Below, one piece after another: positions 8,191 to 17,336 of a DNA stretch of 49,595 nucleotides. The notes under the pieces were generated by a model. That model worked only from the letters and a program-made list of their open reading frames with translations, was not told where the DNA came from and made no database searches. The translations under genes and the position numbers were made by a program. Position 1 is the stretch's first letter; the number at the start of each line of letters is the position of its first letter. This DNA comes from an uncultured Flavobacteriaceae bacterium (GTDB lineage: Bacteria; Bacteroidota; Bacteroidia; Flavobacteriales; Flavobacteriaceae): NCBI GenBank assembly GCA_947503105.1, contig CANNCM010000009.1, positions 1 through 49,595 of the forward strand. The letters are read 5' to 3'.

Positions 8191-9537
8191 ATGCAAGAAA
8201 AATCTATATTAATAAAAAATGCCCGAATTGTAAATGAAGGCAAAATCTTTGATGGCGACGTGCTCATCGAAAATCAATTTATAACCGAAATTTCGGAGTC
8301 GATAAGTGCAAAAAATGGTGAGACTCAAATCATTGATGCTGAGAACAAATTTTTACTTCCTGGAATGATAGATGATCAGGTGCATTTTAGAGAACCTGGC
8401 CTAACTCACAAAGCAAATATAGCATCAGAATCCAAAGCTGCAATTGCAGGTGGTATCACTTCTTTTATAGAAATGCCAAATACGGTGCCTCAAGCAACAA
8501 CCATCGAAAAGCTAGAGGAAAAGTTTAATATTGCTAAAGAAACCTCTTTTGCTAACTATTCCTTTATGTTTGGTGGAACAAATGACAATTTGGAAGAAAT
8601 TCTAAAAGTAGATTCCAAAAATGTGGCAGGATTGAAATTATTTTTAGGATCTTCGACTGGCAATATGCTCGTGGATAACCCGGAGGTTTTGGAAAAGATT
8701 TTTTCTAGTACAGATATGATCATTTCTGTGCATTGCGAAGATGAACAAACCATACGCGAAAACACTAAGAAATTTGTAGCCGAATACGGCGATGATATTC
8801 CAGTCAACTTTCATCCTACAATAAGAAGTGAAGAGGCCTGTTATTTGTCCTCGTCAAAAGCAATTGCATTGGCCAAAAAAACAGGCGCACGATTGCATGT
8901 ATTTCATTTGTCTACGGCAAAAGAAATGAAATTATTTTCCAATAAAGTTCCTCTAAAAGATAAAAAAATAACAGCAGAGGTTTGTATTCACCACCTTTGG
9001 TTTTCAGATGAAGATTATGATAAAAAAGGCACCCTAATCAAGTGGAATCCTGCCGTGAAGTCTAGTGCCGATCGCGAAGCGCTTTGGAAAGCCCTTCTGG
9101 ACGATCGGATAGACGTCATTGCAACAGATCATGCGCCACATACAAAAGACGAAAAAGACAACCCCTACACCAAAGCACCCTCTGGTGGCCCTTTGGTTCA
9201 GCATGCTGTTGTTGCGCTTATGGAAGCCTATCACCGAGAGCAAATTTCTATTGAAAAAATGGTAGAAAAAATGGCTCATAATCCTGCTATTTTATTTCAA
9301 GTAGAAAAAAGAGGATTTATAAAAAAGGGATACTACGCCGATTTGATTTTGGTAGACCCACACAACCCTTGGACGGTCACCAAAGACAATATTCTATACA
9401 AATGTGGTTGGTCGCCTTTTGAGGGAACAACTTTCAAATCCAGAATTACACATACTATTTTGAACGGTTCTTTGGTGTATCATAATGCTGAATTTTCTAA
9501 CCACAATGCCGCAATGCGTTTAACTTTTGATCGATGA
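8191..9537 (+). CDS. pyrC: Dihydroorotase
   Basis: A 448-aa amidohydrolase, third step of pyrimidine synthesis (carbamoyl aspartate to dihydroorotate). The metal site opens with LPGMIDDQVHFREPG (about 56-70); the usual D-x-H-x-H reads D61-D-Q63-V-H65, so the first metal-binding His is Gln. Other ligands appear in place: Lys149 (AGLKLFLG, carboxylated in the family), His181 (SVHCED), His239 (HVFHLST) and Asp313 (ATDHAPH). The MPN of substrate binding (IEMPNT) is intact. The start codon touches the stop of the upstream glycosyltransferase gene, and the end overlaps the next gene by 4 nt (ATGA), so all three form an operon. Confidence 0.92.
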   Translation: MQEKSILIKNARIVNEGKIFDGDVLIENQFITEISESISAKNGETQIIDAENKFLLPGMIDDQVHFREPGLTHKANIASESKAAIAGGITSFIEMPNTVPQATTIEKLEEKFNIAKETSFANYSFMFGGTNDNLEEILKVDSKNVAGLKLFLGSSTGNMLVDNPEVLEKIFSSTDMIISVHCEDEQTIRENTKKFVAEYGDDIPVNFHPTIRSEEACYLSSSKAIALAKKTGARLHVFHLSTAKEMKLFSNKVPLKDKKITAEVCIHHLWFSDEDYDKKGTLIKWNPAVKSSADREALWKALLDDRIDVIATDHAPHTKDEKDNPYTKAPSGGPLVQHAVVALMEAYHREQISIEKMVEKMAHNPAILFQVEKRGFIKKGYYADLILVDPHNPWTVTKDNILYKCGWSPFEGTTFKSRITHTILNGSLVYHNAEFSNHNAAMRLTFDR

Positions 9538-10016
9538 AAATAGTCTGCTTTGTATTATCGGTATTTCTGCTCATCTCTTGCCAAAGAGACAAATACAAAG
9601 CACCTGAGAATTTAATTTCTGAAGAACAAATGGTAGATGTTTTATACGAGCATATGTTGATGAATGCGGCCAAAGGTATCAACAAGAAAGTTTTGGAACA
9701 ACATATTCAAGATCCAGCGCAATATATTTTTGATAAATTTAATATTGACAGTTTACAATTTGCACAGAGTAACACCTATTATGCCAACAATAACGAAGTT
9801 TATGCTTCAATTTACGAGCGCTTAAAGCAAAAACTAGAATCAGATAAAAAAGCAATGGAGTTGTTGGTTGAAGCAGAAAAAAAGAAAAATGATTCTATCA
9901 AAAAATCAAAAAGAAAAGAAAAGGATACTATTTTTGAATTCAATAGAAAAGAAAAAAGTCTTAAGAACCGACGTCTTCCAGAAATTCGCGACACCTTGCA
10001 GAAACGGAATCTGTAA
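9534..10016 (+). CDS. DUF4296 lipoprotein
   Basis: A 160-aa protein with a lipoprotein signal (MKIVCFVLSVFLLISCQRD, Cys16). The DUF4296 domain follows with APENLISEEQMVDVLYEHMLM and FDKFNIDSLQFAQSNTYYA. The C-terminal third is a highly charged helix rich in Lys and Glu (KKAMELLVEAEKKKNDSIK), likely coiled. The family is restricted to Bacteroidota and has no known function. It overlaps pyrC by 4 nt as the last gene of the operon, and its last 56 bp overlap the convergent epimerase gene. Confidence 0.88.
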   Translation: MKIVCFVLSVFLLISCQRDKYKAPENLISEEQMVDVLYEHMLMNAAKGINKKVLEQHIQDPAQYIFDKFNIDSLQFAQSNTYYANNNEVYASIYERLKQKLESDKKAMELLVEAEKKKNDSIKKSKRKEKDTIFEFNRKEKSLKNRRLPEIRDTLQKRNL

Positions 10017-10971
10017 TAGGAGTAAATTTAAACCCTTCTAAATCACTTAAAATTTTGTCTGAGCTATAGATAGATTTTTTAATTAAAGTTTTGGCCAATT
10101 GTTTCGTCAATTTTCTTTTTCTTCCAATAATTTTAGACAACAACCAATCTGCTCGCCATCCTACAGAAAGTAAAAATTTTGAAGCTACTTTTCTAGGTGC
10201 TTTTACATGCAGCGCTTTACAAATCATTGTCATGATTTCTTCATAAGAGATGTTTGCACCAGCCAAAATATACCTTTGGTTTTCAATAGACGAACGCATC
10301 AATTTCAGCATTGCCACAACAACATCATTTACATCAACATAGGCCGTAATACCTTCCGTAATATAAGGATTGCCTTTGTAGGCCAACTTAAATAATAATC
10401 CACTGCCAGAGTTCCAAAACCCTGGACCGATGATGACACCAGGATTTACAATAACAGTAGAAACGCCTTCTTGAATCCCACGCCAAACCTCCATTTCTGC
10501 ACCATATTTGGAAATGGCATACACACTTTGATCTTGATTTCCACCCCAAAAAGTGTCTTCGTCAATACGGTCAGAATGATGTCCAAGGGTGGCAATGGAA
10601 CTCACATAGCAGAGTTTTTTAATTTTATGTTCTATGCATAAATTGACAATATTTGCAGTTCCTTTAATATTTGTATTCCGTAGTTTTTTGTAATCTGAGG
10701 GGTCAAAAGAGATGTATGCAGCACAGTGGTAAACATGACTGATATTTTCGAAAGCAACTGTAAGTTTTGGAATATCGTTGAGGTTGGCTTCTTGCCATTC
10801 TATGGTGTCAAAAAGATCGGACGAGGTCTCAGAATAGTAAGAAAAAATAGTTCTTACATGCTCCAGATCAGACCCTTTTCTGTAAGTGGCTCGAATTTTT
10901 TCGCCTTGTTGCGCCAATTTAACAAGTAGATGACTACCCACAAGTCCGGTACCGCCTGTAACTAAAACCAT
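9961..10971 (-). CDS. NAD-dependent epimerase/dehydratase family protein (extended SDR)
   Basis: A 336-aa extended short-chain dehydrogenase. The N-terminal Rossmann motif VTGGTGLVGSHL (about 4-15) binds NAD(P), and the catalytic pair is Tyr151 and Lys155 in YAISKYGAE, with Ser124/Ser125 in YVSSIATLG. The VNPGVIIGPGFW block after it is typical of dihydroflavonol-reductase-like or sugar-epimerase-like SDRs. Substrate cannot be told from sequence. It is monocistronic here. Its 3' end runs 56 bp into the DUF4296 gene on the other strand, and both frames appear intact. Confidence 0.88.
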   Translation of the reverse strand: MVLVTGGTGLVGSHLLVKLAQQGEKIRATYRKGSDLEHVRTIFSYYSETSSDLFDTIEWQEANLNDIPKLTVAFENISHVYHCAAYISFDPSDYKKLRNTNIKGTANIVNLCIEHKIKKLCYVSSIATLGHHSDRIDEDTFWGGNQDQSVYAISKYGAEMEVWRGIQEGVSTVIVNPGVIIGPGFWNSGSGLLFKLAYKGNPYITEGITAYVDVNDVVVAMLKLMRSSIENQRYILAGANISYEEIMTMICKALHVKAPRKVASKFLLSVGWRADWLLSKIIGRKRKLTKQLAKTLIKKSIYSSDKILSDLEGFKFTPITDSVSARCREFLEDVGS

Positions 10972-11017
10972 GATGCGAAATTACTGATTTTTCTTTTCTC
11001 AGCATGACTGAATCTTT

Positions 11018-11025
11018 TATCTTTG
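11018..11025 (+). promoter_or_regulatory. -7 box TATCTTTG of tyrS
   Basis: TATCTTTG lies 18 nt before the ATG at 11044. The alternative TTG start at 11023 is inside this box. Confidence 0.6.
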
Positions 11026-11043
11026 TTCAACAAAATTGAAATA

Positions 11044-12339
11044 ATGGCCAATAATTTTATAGAGGTACTAAAGTGGAGAGGAATGATTCATGATGTTATG
11101 CCGGGTGCAGAGGAACATCTTTTGGAGCAAATGAGAGCTGCGTATGTAGGTTTTGATCCAACAGCCGATTCGTTACATATCGGAAATTTGGTACCTATCA
11201 TGTTGTTGGCACATTATCAGCGTTGCGGGCACAAACCCGTAGCTTTGGTGGGTGGTGCAACAGGTATGATTGGCGATCCCTCGGGCAAATCTGCAGAGCG
11301 AAATTTATTGGACGAAGCGACACTGCGCCACAATCAAGAGGCCATCAAAAAGCAGTTGGCACACTTTCTAGATTTTGAAAGCCATCTCCCCAATGCTGCT
11401 CTTATGGTTAATAATTACGACTGGATGAAAGATTTTTCATTCCTAGATTTTATTCGTGATGTGGGCAAACATATTACCGTCAATTATATGATGGCTAAAG
11501 ATTCTGTAAAAAACAGAATTTCATCGGATAGCAATGAAGGCATGAGCTTCACAGAATTCACATATCAGCTGGTTCAGGGTTACGATTTTTTGCATTTATT
11601 TCAAGCGCATAAGTGTACCATTCAGATGGGGGGTAGCGATCAGTGGGGAAATATTACTACTGGTACAGAACTCATTCGTCGTGTGGGTCATGGCAAAGGT
11701 TTTGCCATCACATGTCCTTTGATCACGAAATCTGACGGTTCCAAATTTGGAAAAAGTGAAGGTGGAAATGTGTGGCTAGATCCCAAAAGAACGTCGCCGT
11801 ATAAATTCTATCAATATTGGTTAAATTCTAGCGATGAAGATGCAGAAAAATACATCAAAATTTTTACGTTTCTAGAGCAGGATGATATCAATGCCTTGAT
11901 AGAATCGCATAAAGAGCACCCCCATTTGCGTCAATTACAAAAACGATTGGCACAAGAAATCACCACCATGGTGCATAGTGCATTGGATTGTGAAAATGCA
12001 GAAAAAGCATCACAGATTTTATACAGCAAAGCATTCAAAGACGATATTCAAACATTGGACGAGGCGACTTTTCTTGATGTTTTTGAAGGCGTGCCACAAG
12101 CCGATGTATCCAAAACTAAACTTCAAGAAGGATTGGATATGATAGCAGCACTTTCTGCCGAGACGGGCTTTTTGGCTTCAAATGGCGAAGCACGTCGTGC
12201 GCTGAAAGAAAATTCAATTGCTGTGAATAAAGAGAAAGTCAATGAGCAATATACATTGAGTGCGGCAGATTTAATTAATGACACCTATATCATTTTGAAT
12301 CGAGGAAAACGCAGCACTTTTATTATTCGAGCGGTTTAA
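11044..12339 (+). CDS. tyrS: Tyrosyl-tRNA synthetase
   Basis: A 431-aa class I aminoacyl-tRNA synthetase charging tRNA-Tyr. The HIGH motif is HIGN (45-48, in [12 protein letters not shown]) and the KMSKS-type loop is KFGKS (234-238). The tyrosine-binding segments [10 protein letters not shown] and the [23 protein letters not shown] block are standard. The C-terminal 80 residues form the S4-like RNA-binding domain ([19 protein letters not shown]). Length is normal. A TTG at 11023 would add seven residues but falls in the -7 promoter box, so the ATG at 11044 is the better start. Its last 4 nt overlap the convergent LuxE-like gene. Confidence 0.97.
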   Translation: MANNFIEVLKWRGMIHDVMPGAEEHLLEQMRAAYVGFDPTADSLHIGNLVPIMLLAHYQRCGHKPVALVGGATGMIGDPSGKSAERNLLDEATLRHNQEAIKKQLAHFLDFESHLPNAALMVNNYDWMKDFSFLDFIRDVGKHITVNYMMAKDSVKNRISSDSNEGMSFTEFTYQLVQGYDFLHLFQAHKCTIQMGGSDQWGNITTGTELIRRVGHGKGFAITCPLITKSDGSKFGKSEGGNVWLDPKRTSPYKFYQYWLNSSDEDAEKYIKIFTFLEQDDINALIESHKEHPHLRQLQKRLAQEITTMVHSALDCENAEKASQILYSKAFKDDIQTLDEATFLDVFEGVPQADVSKTKLQEGLDMIAALSAETGFLASNGEARRALKENSIAVNKEKVNEQYTLSAADLINDTYIILNRGKRSTFIIRAV

Positions 12340-13313
12340 AGCACCATCAAATTACATCCTCTAATATCAGATTGATCAAAACGACCAAGCACTTCAAAGG
12401 TGCCATTGTTATGAATTTTTCCTAAATCTTTCGTGGCAATAAACGCACAGGAATATACATTAGCCAAATCGATAATATTGATGCCGCCAGATTTTTTTTC
12501 ACCTAGAATTGTTAGTGCATCTTCAGGATCTCGAATCAAAACTTTCATCCATGGCGGAGTGCTAAATATGCCATTGCCTTTGGAATAGGCCTGAGATAAC
12601 AATTCGGTCATTCCATATTCGCTATGAATTGTATCAACCCCAAATCCTTTTTTTAAAATGCTATGTAATTCAGATTTAATCATTTCTTTTCGACGCCCTT
12701 TCATGCCGCCAGTTTCCATGATTATGGTATGTTTTAACTCAAATTGATGAAATTCTACCAAGTCCAAAAGCGCATAAGACACACCAATAAGAAGTGTTTT
12801 TTGCTCTGATGCTTCAAGCTCCAGAAGCGTTTGTTTTAATGCGTCTAAATCATCCAAATAAAATCCACTTTTGGGGTGCTTAGATTGTTGAATCATATCA
12901 TTTACCATATAAATCAAAGAAGATCCTTCGCGTTCCAAATAGGAGGGGAGAAGGGCCAAAACGGTGTAGTCTTCTATATTCCCATAAAAGTGCGCAAACC
13001 CTTTTTGAAAACTTGGTTCGTAAAGATTGAGATCAGCCACGTGGTGTTGGCTTACTACACTGCCTGTGGTGCCACTACTGGTAAACGTTTGTTGGATATC
13101 TTTTGTGGAAGATACAACCTTATGGGTTTTAAAAAATTCAATAGGTAAAAAAGGAATATCTTCTAATTTTTGAACATCGCTAGGGTGTCTGTACAAGAGG
13201 TCACAAAAAGAACGGTATACTGGATTTTCTTCAAATTGAAATTTGAAGAGTTCAAGTGCTTTTTTGGTAAAAGCCGTTTCGGAATTGATATCGAAAATTG
13301 ACCTGTAGTCCAT
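12336..13313 (-). CDS. LuxE-like acyl-protein synthetase/acyltransferase
   Basis: A 325-aa protein of the LuxE/acyl-protein synthetase family (adenylate-forming fold). The ATP-binding P-loop-like motif is TSSGTTGS (78-85); later blocks are [30 protein letters not shown] and [15 protein letters not shown], as in adenylation enzymes. LuxE activates fatty acids for bioluminescence, but homologues in Flavobacteriia sit outside lux operons and their acid substrate is unknown. The gene stands alone, convergent with tyrS by a 4-nt overlap and isolated upstream by a palindromic terminator. An activating role on some carboxylic acid, perhaps for lipid or cell-wall modification, is inference. Confidence 0.85.
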   Translation of the reverse strand: MDYRSIFDINSETAFTKKALELFKFQFEENPVYRSFCDLLYRHPSDVQKLEDIPFLPIEFFKTHKVVSSTKDIQQTFTSSGTTGSVVSQHHVADLNLYEPSFQKGFAHFYGNIEDYTVLALLPSYLEREGSSLIYMVNDMIQQSKHPKSGFYLDDLDALKQTLLELEASEQKTLLIGVSYALLDLVEFHQFELKHTIIMETGGMKGRRKEMIKSELHSILKKGFGVDTIHSEYGMTELLSQAYSKGNGIFSTPPWMKVLIRDPEDALTILGEKKSGGINIIDLANVYSCAFIATKDLGKIHNNGTFEVLGRFDQSDIRGCNLMVL

Positions 13314-13347
13314 TATTGTTTAAATGCATCACAAAAATAGAGAAAAT

Positions 13348-13379
13348 AAAAAGAGCGTTGCCATGGCAACGCTCTTTTT
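13348..13379. terminator. Perfect 32-bp palindromic terminator
   Basis: The arms AAAAAGAGCGTTGCCA and TGGCAACGCTCTTTTT are perfectly self-complementary with no unpaired loop base. It lies 21 nt past the stop of the lamin-tail protein gene (13401) and upstream of the LuxE-like gene, so it should insulate the two minus-strand genes. Confidence 0.85.
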
Positions 13380-13400
13380 AAAAAAGGTTTAAAAAATGAA

Positions 13401-15485
13401 TTATTGGATTATTAATTTTTTTGTACTTGTGTTTTTGTTTTGCGTAAGTTTTACCACATAAACACCTGCATTTAAGTTTGATACATCCAAACGTTCATTA
13501 TTGACCGCAGTGTTAATGACTTCTTTTCCAAGAAGATCAAAAACTTGTGCTTGCACCACACCCATTTGATTGGATTTGATGGTTACAAATCCAGTTTTGG
13601 TTGGGTTGGGATAAAGACTTAATAAATTATGATTTACTTCGTAATTTGAGTTAGATAAAGTTTCGTTAAAAGATTGAGCAATAGTTAAATTATCTAATAG
13701 GATACCCTCATTTTGAGAAGAGTAAGACTGTCTTAAACCAAATTGTGTGATTGTTGTACCGGGATCAGCTTGGTCTGTTCCGAAAATTGATGGGTCCGTT
13801 TCAGCACTAGCATCAAGCCATAATTGAGCAATATTTGCAGCTTGGTCAAACTTAACCGTTACTCTGTATGTTGTGCCAAAGGTTAAGTCAGAAGCCCAAA
13901 TAGCGTCTGCAGTGGAACCAGTCGTTGATATTCCTAAAGTATAGTCATTTCCTGCGGTATTTGCTTCTACAATATCCAAGCGCGCTCTGTAATTAAAACC
14001 ATCATCTTTAAATACTGCAAAATACTCATAATCACCTCCACTGATTGGCTGACCAGGATCATTTACTGAAAAATCAAAAGCGTAATAGATAGACCCAGTT
14101 GCGGATGTAAAAGACATACTTGCATCTTCACTTGGAGTACCATGTTGTACGAGTGCTTTTCCATCGACTACTAATAAATCTCCTTCTGTTCCAGAAAAAT
14201 TACTCCAGCTTGGAGAAGAAATCAAAGGCCCATTAGCGTAGCTAAAATCCTCGTTGTGAGGTAAAATGATTGGAGGATTACAATTTGGACTGTCAATACT
14301 TCTGGTAAAATCACAAGAACTGTTAGATGAATCTCCTGTAAAAGTGACCACAAAATCAGTATCTTCAATTATTCCTGTTATTGTGATGGTTCCATCTGTG
14401 ACTGATGAAGGGTTATCTCCTCCAATGGTTCCAACACCTTGAGTGTCTATAGTATATGTTGTTGTACCACCACCAGTAAATGGAATAGTAGCAGTATAGG
14501 TATCTGAAGTACCACTTGTTATCGCATCACAAGTTTCAGTAATTGTGCCAATTTGTAAATCACATGGGTAAGCGACTGAAAAACTAACCGTTTGACTAAC
14601 TGCTGGACTTATGGCCTGATGATTATTGTCCACTAAAAACATTTCAACAGTGTGTGAACCCCCATCAGCAACGTTTATTGTTTCATCTAAAGTATCATAT
14701 TTCATTGGTTGGCTGTTTCCGTCCAAAGTCCAGTGGATATGACCATCTCCACTACCCCCGTTTGCAGGTGTTTGATCGACTACAAAATTGGCGACACTAA
14801 CAGAAAGTGTAACAGTTGTAGTTCCAGAAGCAAATTCTTGGTTATTGGAAGGAGAAGTTATGGTGAGTGTAGGGCCTGAAACACATCCAGAATACGAGCC
14901 TAGTGTATCCCATCCCGAGTCAATTACTCCAACAATCCATTCAGAGTCTTCTGTAGTTGTACCGGCAGAGGCAGTCCAATCGTTATTGGGGCCGCAAACT
15001 GTAGATTTTCTTGTTAATGTGTTATCTTGAGTTGCGTTGGAAATTCCAGCAACTGCCCAGCCACTTCCTGGATCTGCGTTCCAGTCTCCCAACCAGTCAA
15101 TGACGGTATAACTCGCTTCAGTTCCAGAGACTAAAGCATATCCATCATCTCCATTAGATAAATATTGATGAGTTTGATCGGCAGCAGCAAGAATGGTGGC
15201 ATCAGCCGATGGATGCGCAATGACGTAAACATCACCAGCAGCAATAGTAGCACCTGCAGTAAAAGTATTCCAAAATTCGTATTCACCAGGCGTTGTTGGC
15301 GCATTACTTACGCTTGGAAATGCATAGTTGGAAAGGTCAATAGTTTGATCTGTTCCATTATAAATTTCTATGAATTTATTGTTGGAAGAACCCTCTCCGT
15401 ATTTGCTGAAGTACAATTCAGTGACTTGCCCAAAAGACAAGTTAAAAGCAAAAAAAGTAAATAGTAAAAAGTAAAAGTGTTTCAT
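13401..15485 (-). CDS. Lamin tail domain protein with type IX secretion sorting domain
   Basis: A 694-aa secreted protein. Signal peptide MKHFYFLLFTFFAFNLSFGQ, then a lamin tail domain (about 21-200) opening VTELYFSKYGEGSSNNKFIEI with IDLSNYAF and the typical DWLGDWN. Ig-like or carbohydrate-binding-like beta domains follow (LTITSPSNNQEFASGTTTVT, about 205-300), then a concanavalin-like segment beginning NEDFSYANG (about 415-610). The C-terminal type A sorting domain (about 622-694) has LLSLYPNPTKTGFV, DLLGKEV, LNAGVYVVKL and the basic ending TKKLIIQ. The protein is likely exported by PorU-type sorting to the cell surface. No catalytic motif was recognised; lamin tail domains often accompany nucleases, but none is present here. 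Confidence 0.88.
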   Translation of the reverse strand: MKHFYFLLFTFFAFNLSFGQVTELYFSKYGEGSSNNKFIEIYNGTDQTIDLSNYAFPSVSNAPTTPGEYEFWNTFTAGATIAAGDVYVIAHPSADATILAAADQTHQYLSNGDDGYALVSGTEASYTVIDWLGDWNADPGSGWAVAGISNATQDNTLTRKSTVCGPNNDWTASAGTTTEDSEWIVGVIDSGWDTLGSYSGCVSGPTLTITSPSNNQEFASGTTTVTLSVSVANFVVDQTPANGGSGDGHIHWTLDGNSQPMKYDTLDETINVADGGSHTVEMFLVDNNHQAISPAVSQTVSFSVAYPCDLQIGTITETCDAITSGTSDTYTATIPFTGGGTTTYTIDTQGVGTIGGDNPSSVTDGTITITGIIEDTDFVVTFTGDSSNSSCDFTRSIDSPNCNPPIILPHNEDFSYANGPLISSPSWSNFSGTEGDLLVVDGKALVQHGTPSEDASMSFTSATGSIYYAFDFSVNDPGQPISGGDYEYFAVFKDDGFNYRARLDIVEANTAGNDYTLGISTTGSTADAIWASDLTFGTTYRVTVKFDQAANIAQLWLDASAETDPSIFGTDQADPGTTITQFGLRQSYSSQNEGILLDNLTIAQSFNETLSNSNYEVNHNLLSLYPNPTKTGFVTIKSNQMGVVQAQVFDLLGKEVINTAVNNERLDVSNLNAGVYVVKLTQNKNTSTKKLIIQ

Positions 15486-15510
15486 TAGTTAAATTTTTGA
15501 TTAATTCCCT

Positions 15511-15518
15511 CAAAAATA
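15511..15518 (-). promoter_or_regulatory. -7 box TATTTTTG of lamin-tail protein gene
   Basis: On the minus strand TATTTTTG lies 25 nt before the ATG at 15485. A TTG is found 15 nt farther upstream, shorter than the ideal spacing. Confidence 0.45.
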
Positions 15519-15629
15519 ACTAATTTTGAAGTACAATCCATATAATTTAATTGAGAATTAATCAATTAACCTAAATTTATATTTTAATTTGCAATAAATT
15601 AACAGATTAACAAAAAAGGATGAGGCGTA

Positions 15630-16433
15630 TTATCTAATCACCAATTTTTTTGTGGAAACCTTGTTATTTTGTGTGAGTCGAACCATATAAATTCCCGTTG
15701 GTAAGTTTTGGACATTCAAACGTTGGTCATTTGTTATTTCTTTGGTAAGAAGATTTTTACCTAAAGCATTGTATAGCTGTAAAGTGATAGGGCTTTTAAT
15801 CGATGATTTTAAATAGATTATTCCATCACTACACGGATTGGGAAACAGTTGTATTTGTGAGCGTTTAGCGTCCTTTATTGCAGCTGATGTAGAGAACGTT
15901 TGGTTGGTGTTCAACGCATTATAGGTACTTGCTGCTGGAGAGCTCCAAGAAAAATCTTCGTAGGTTGTTCCTGTGCCTTTGAGTTGTAATGAATGGCCAA
16001 CAGATGTAGTACCACTTTCTGAGACTCCAATATCCGTTGAGGTGTTACCAACAGCCACGCCATTAGCGGCAGTGATAGTGCCTTCATAACTTAAAAACTG
16101 AATTAGTGTTCCATTATTATCCAATGCCATGCCATCTGGGGAGCCATTTTGAAGACCACGAATTGGAAAAAACAAAGCGCCAAACCCATTAGACTGATTT
16201 GGAATAACTCCTGATAGTTTGATTACACTGCCATAGGTACTGTTGTTGCCACCATTGTAGAGCGTTAATTTGTAGCTACTCAAATTACTGCCAGAAGGCC
16301 CAGCAATCTCGACGCCTTCACCAAGATCTGTTTTAGCATTGTCATAGTGTATCTCGTTCATAAAAACTTTTGTTTGTCCAAAAGACAACAAACAGAAAGC
16401 CATAACAAATGGAATAATGTCGTTTTTTTTCAT
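15630..16433 (-). CDS. Short lamin-tail-like protein with type IX secretion sorting domain
   Basis: A 267-aa secreted protein. A signal peptide ends near FGQ (residue 20). The N-terminal domain opens VFMNEIHYDNAKTDLGEGVEI, the form of lamin tail-like domain found at the N-terminus of many Bacteroidota endonucleases and surface proteins, with SLQLKG and FSWSSPAASTYNALN at its end. Directly after it comes a type A sorting domain (about 195-267): IQLFPNPCSDGIIYL, LYNALGKNLL, LPTGIYMVRL and STKKLVIR. So the mature protein is essentially one domain plus a sorting tag. It lies 144 bp upstream of a larger relative on the same strand; common ancestry of the sorting domains is evident. Confidence 0.85.
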   Translation of the reverse strand: MKKNDIIPFVMAFCLLSFGQTKVFMNEIHYDNAKTDLGEGVEIAGPSGSNLSSYKLTLYNGGNNSTYGSVIKLSGVIPNQSNGFGALFFPIRGLQNGSPDGMALDNNGTLIQFLSYEGTITAANGVAVGNTSTDIGVSESGTTSVGHSLQLKGTGTTYEDFSWSSPAASTYNALNTNQTFSTSAAIKDAKRSQIQLFPNPCSDGIIYLKSSIKSPITLQLYNALGKNLLTKEITNDQRLNVQNLPTGIYMVRLTQNNKVSTKKLVIR

Positions 16434-16643
16434 GTTTCAAAAATTTGGATATAAAATATACATCAAAAAATGTTCCAAATAACAGAAACAGCTATCAAAC
16501 AATATTTTTTATTTTTTGGATCAAAAGAAACAGATTAAATCAAGGAAATGTTACGACAGTTTTAAACTAACATTAACACTAGTCTCATTTTTTTTTATTC
16601 ATTTCATTTTCAATATATTTACAACTAAATCATAACCACAAAA

Positions 16644-17336
16644 ATGAATAATTCTAGCATAAAAATTCTTCTTGTTGATGACGAACCGGACATTTTGGAA
16701 ATCATCAATTACAATCTTTCGGCTCAAGGTTACAATGTGACAACAGCAAGCAATGGTGCTCAAGCAGTAAAAAAAGCTAAAAAAGAAAAACCACATTTAA
16801 TAATTTTAGATGTTATGATGCCCGAAATGGACGGTATTGAAGCTTGTGAGCAAATCAGAAAAATACCAGACCTTCAAGATACAATCATCACATTTTTGAC
16901 CGCTAGAGGAGAAGATTATTCGCAGGTTGCAGGTTTTGAAGCTGGAGCTGATGATTATATTACAAAACCCATAAAACCAAAAGTTTTGGTGAGTAAAATT
17001 AAATCTTTACTTAGGCGTTTGGGGTCTCAATCCAATGGCCAATCCAATGACTTGATTGAATTAGAACAGCTAACGATTGACAGGGAAGCGTATAAAATTA
17101 TTTTCAAAGGTGAGGATATAGTATTGCCACGAAAAGAATTTGAATTGTTATATTTGCTAGCATCCAAACCTGGTAAAGTTTTTAAACGCGAGGATATTCT
17201 CGATAAAATTTGGGGTAACGAAGTCGTTGTTGGTGGAAGAACCATTGATGTTCATATTCGAAAACTCCGCGAAAAATTAGGAGACAAACGCTTTAAAACG
17301 ATAAAAGGGGTGGGGTATAAGTTTGTAAATAAATGA
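16644..17336 (+). CDS. OmpR/PhoB-family response regulator
   Basis: A 230-aa two-component regulator. The receiver domain (about 5-122) carries the acidic pocket D12-D13, phosphoacceptor Asp56 (LIILDVMMPEMDG), Thr86 (FLTARGED) and Lys108 (DYITKPIK). The winged-helix DNA-binding domain (about 135-230) ends with GGRTIDVHIRKLREKLG and IKGVGYKFV, diagnostic of the OmpR/PhoB group. A near-consensus box TATATTTA lies at 16614-16621. The stop overlaps the kinase start by 4 nt (ATGA), so the two are translated together. The phosphate-type role is suggested only by similarity to PhoB; the stimulus is not shown. Confidence 0.92.
   Translation: MNNSSIKILLVDDEPDILEIINYNLSAQGYNVTTASNGAQAVKKAKKEKPHLIILDVMMPEMDGIEACEQIRKIPDLQDTIITFLTARGEDYSQVAGFEAGADDYITKPIKPKVLVSKIKSLLRRLGSQSNGQSNDLIELEQLTIDREAYKIIFKGEDIVLPRKEFELLYLLASKPGKVFKREDILDKIWGNEVVVGGRTIDVHIRKLREKLGDKRFKTIKGVGYKFVNK

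Noticed and set aside
11023-11043. TTG start for tyrS
   Set aside because: It overlaps the TATCTTTG box, and ATG at 11044 fits the family start.
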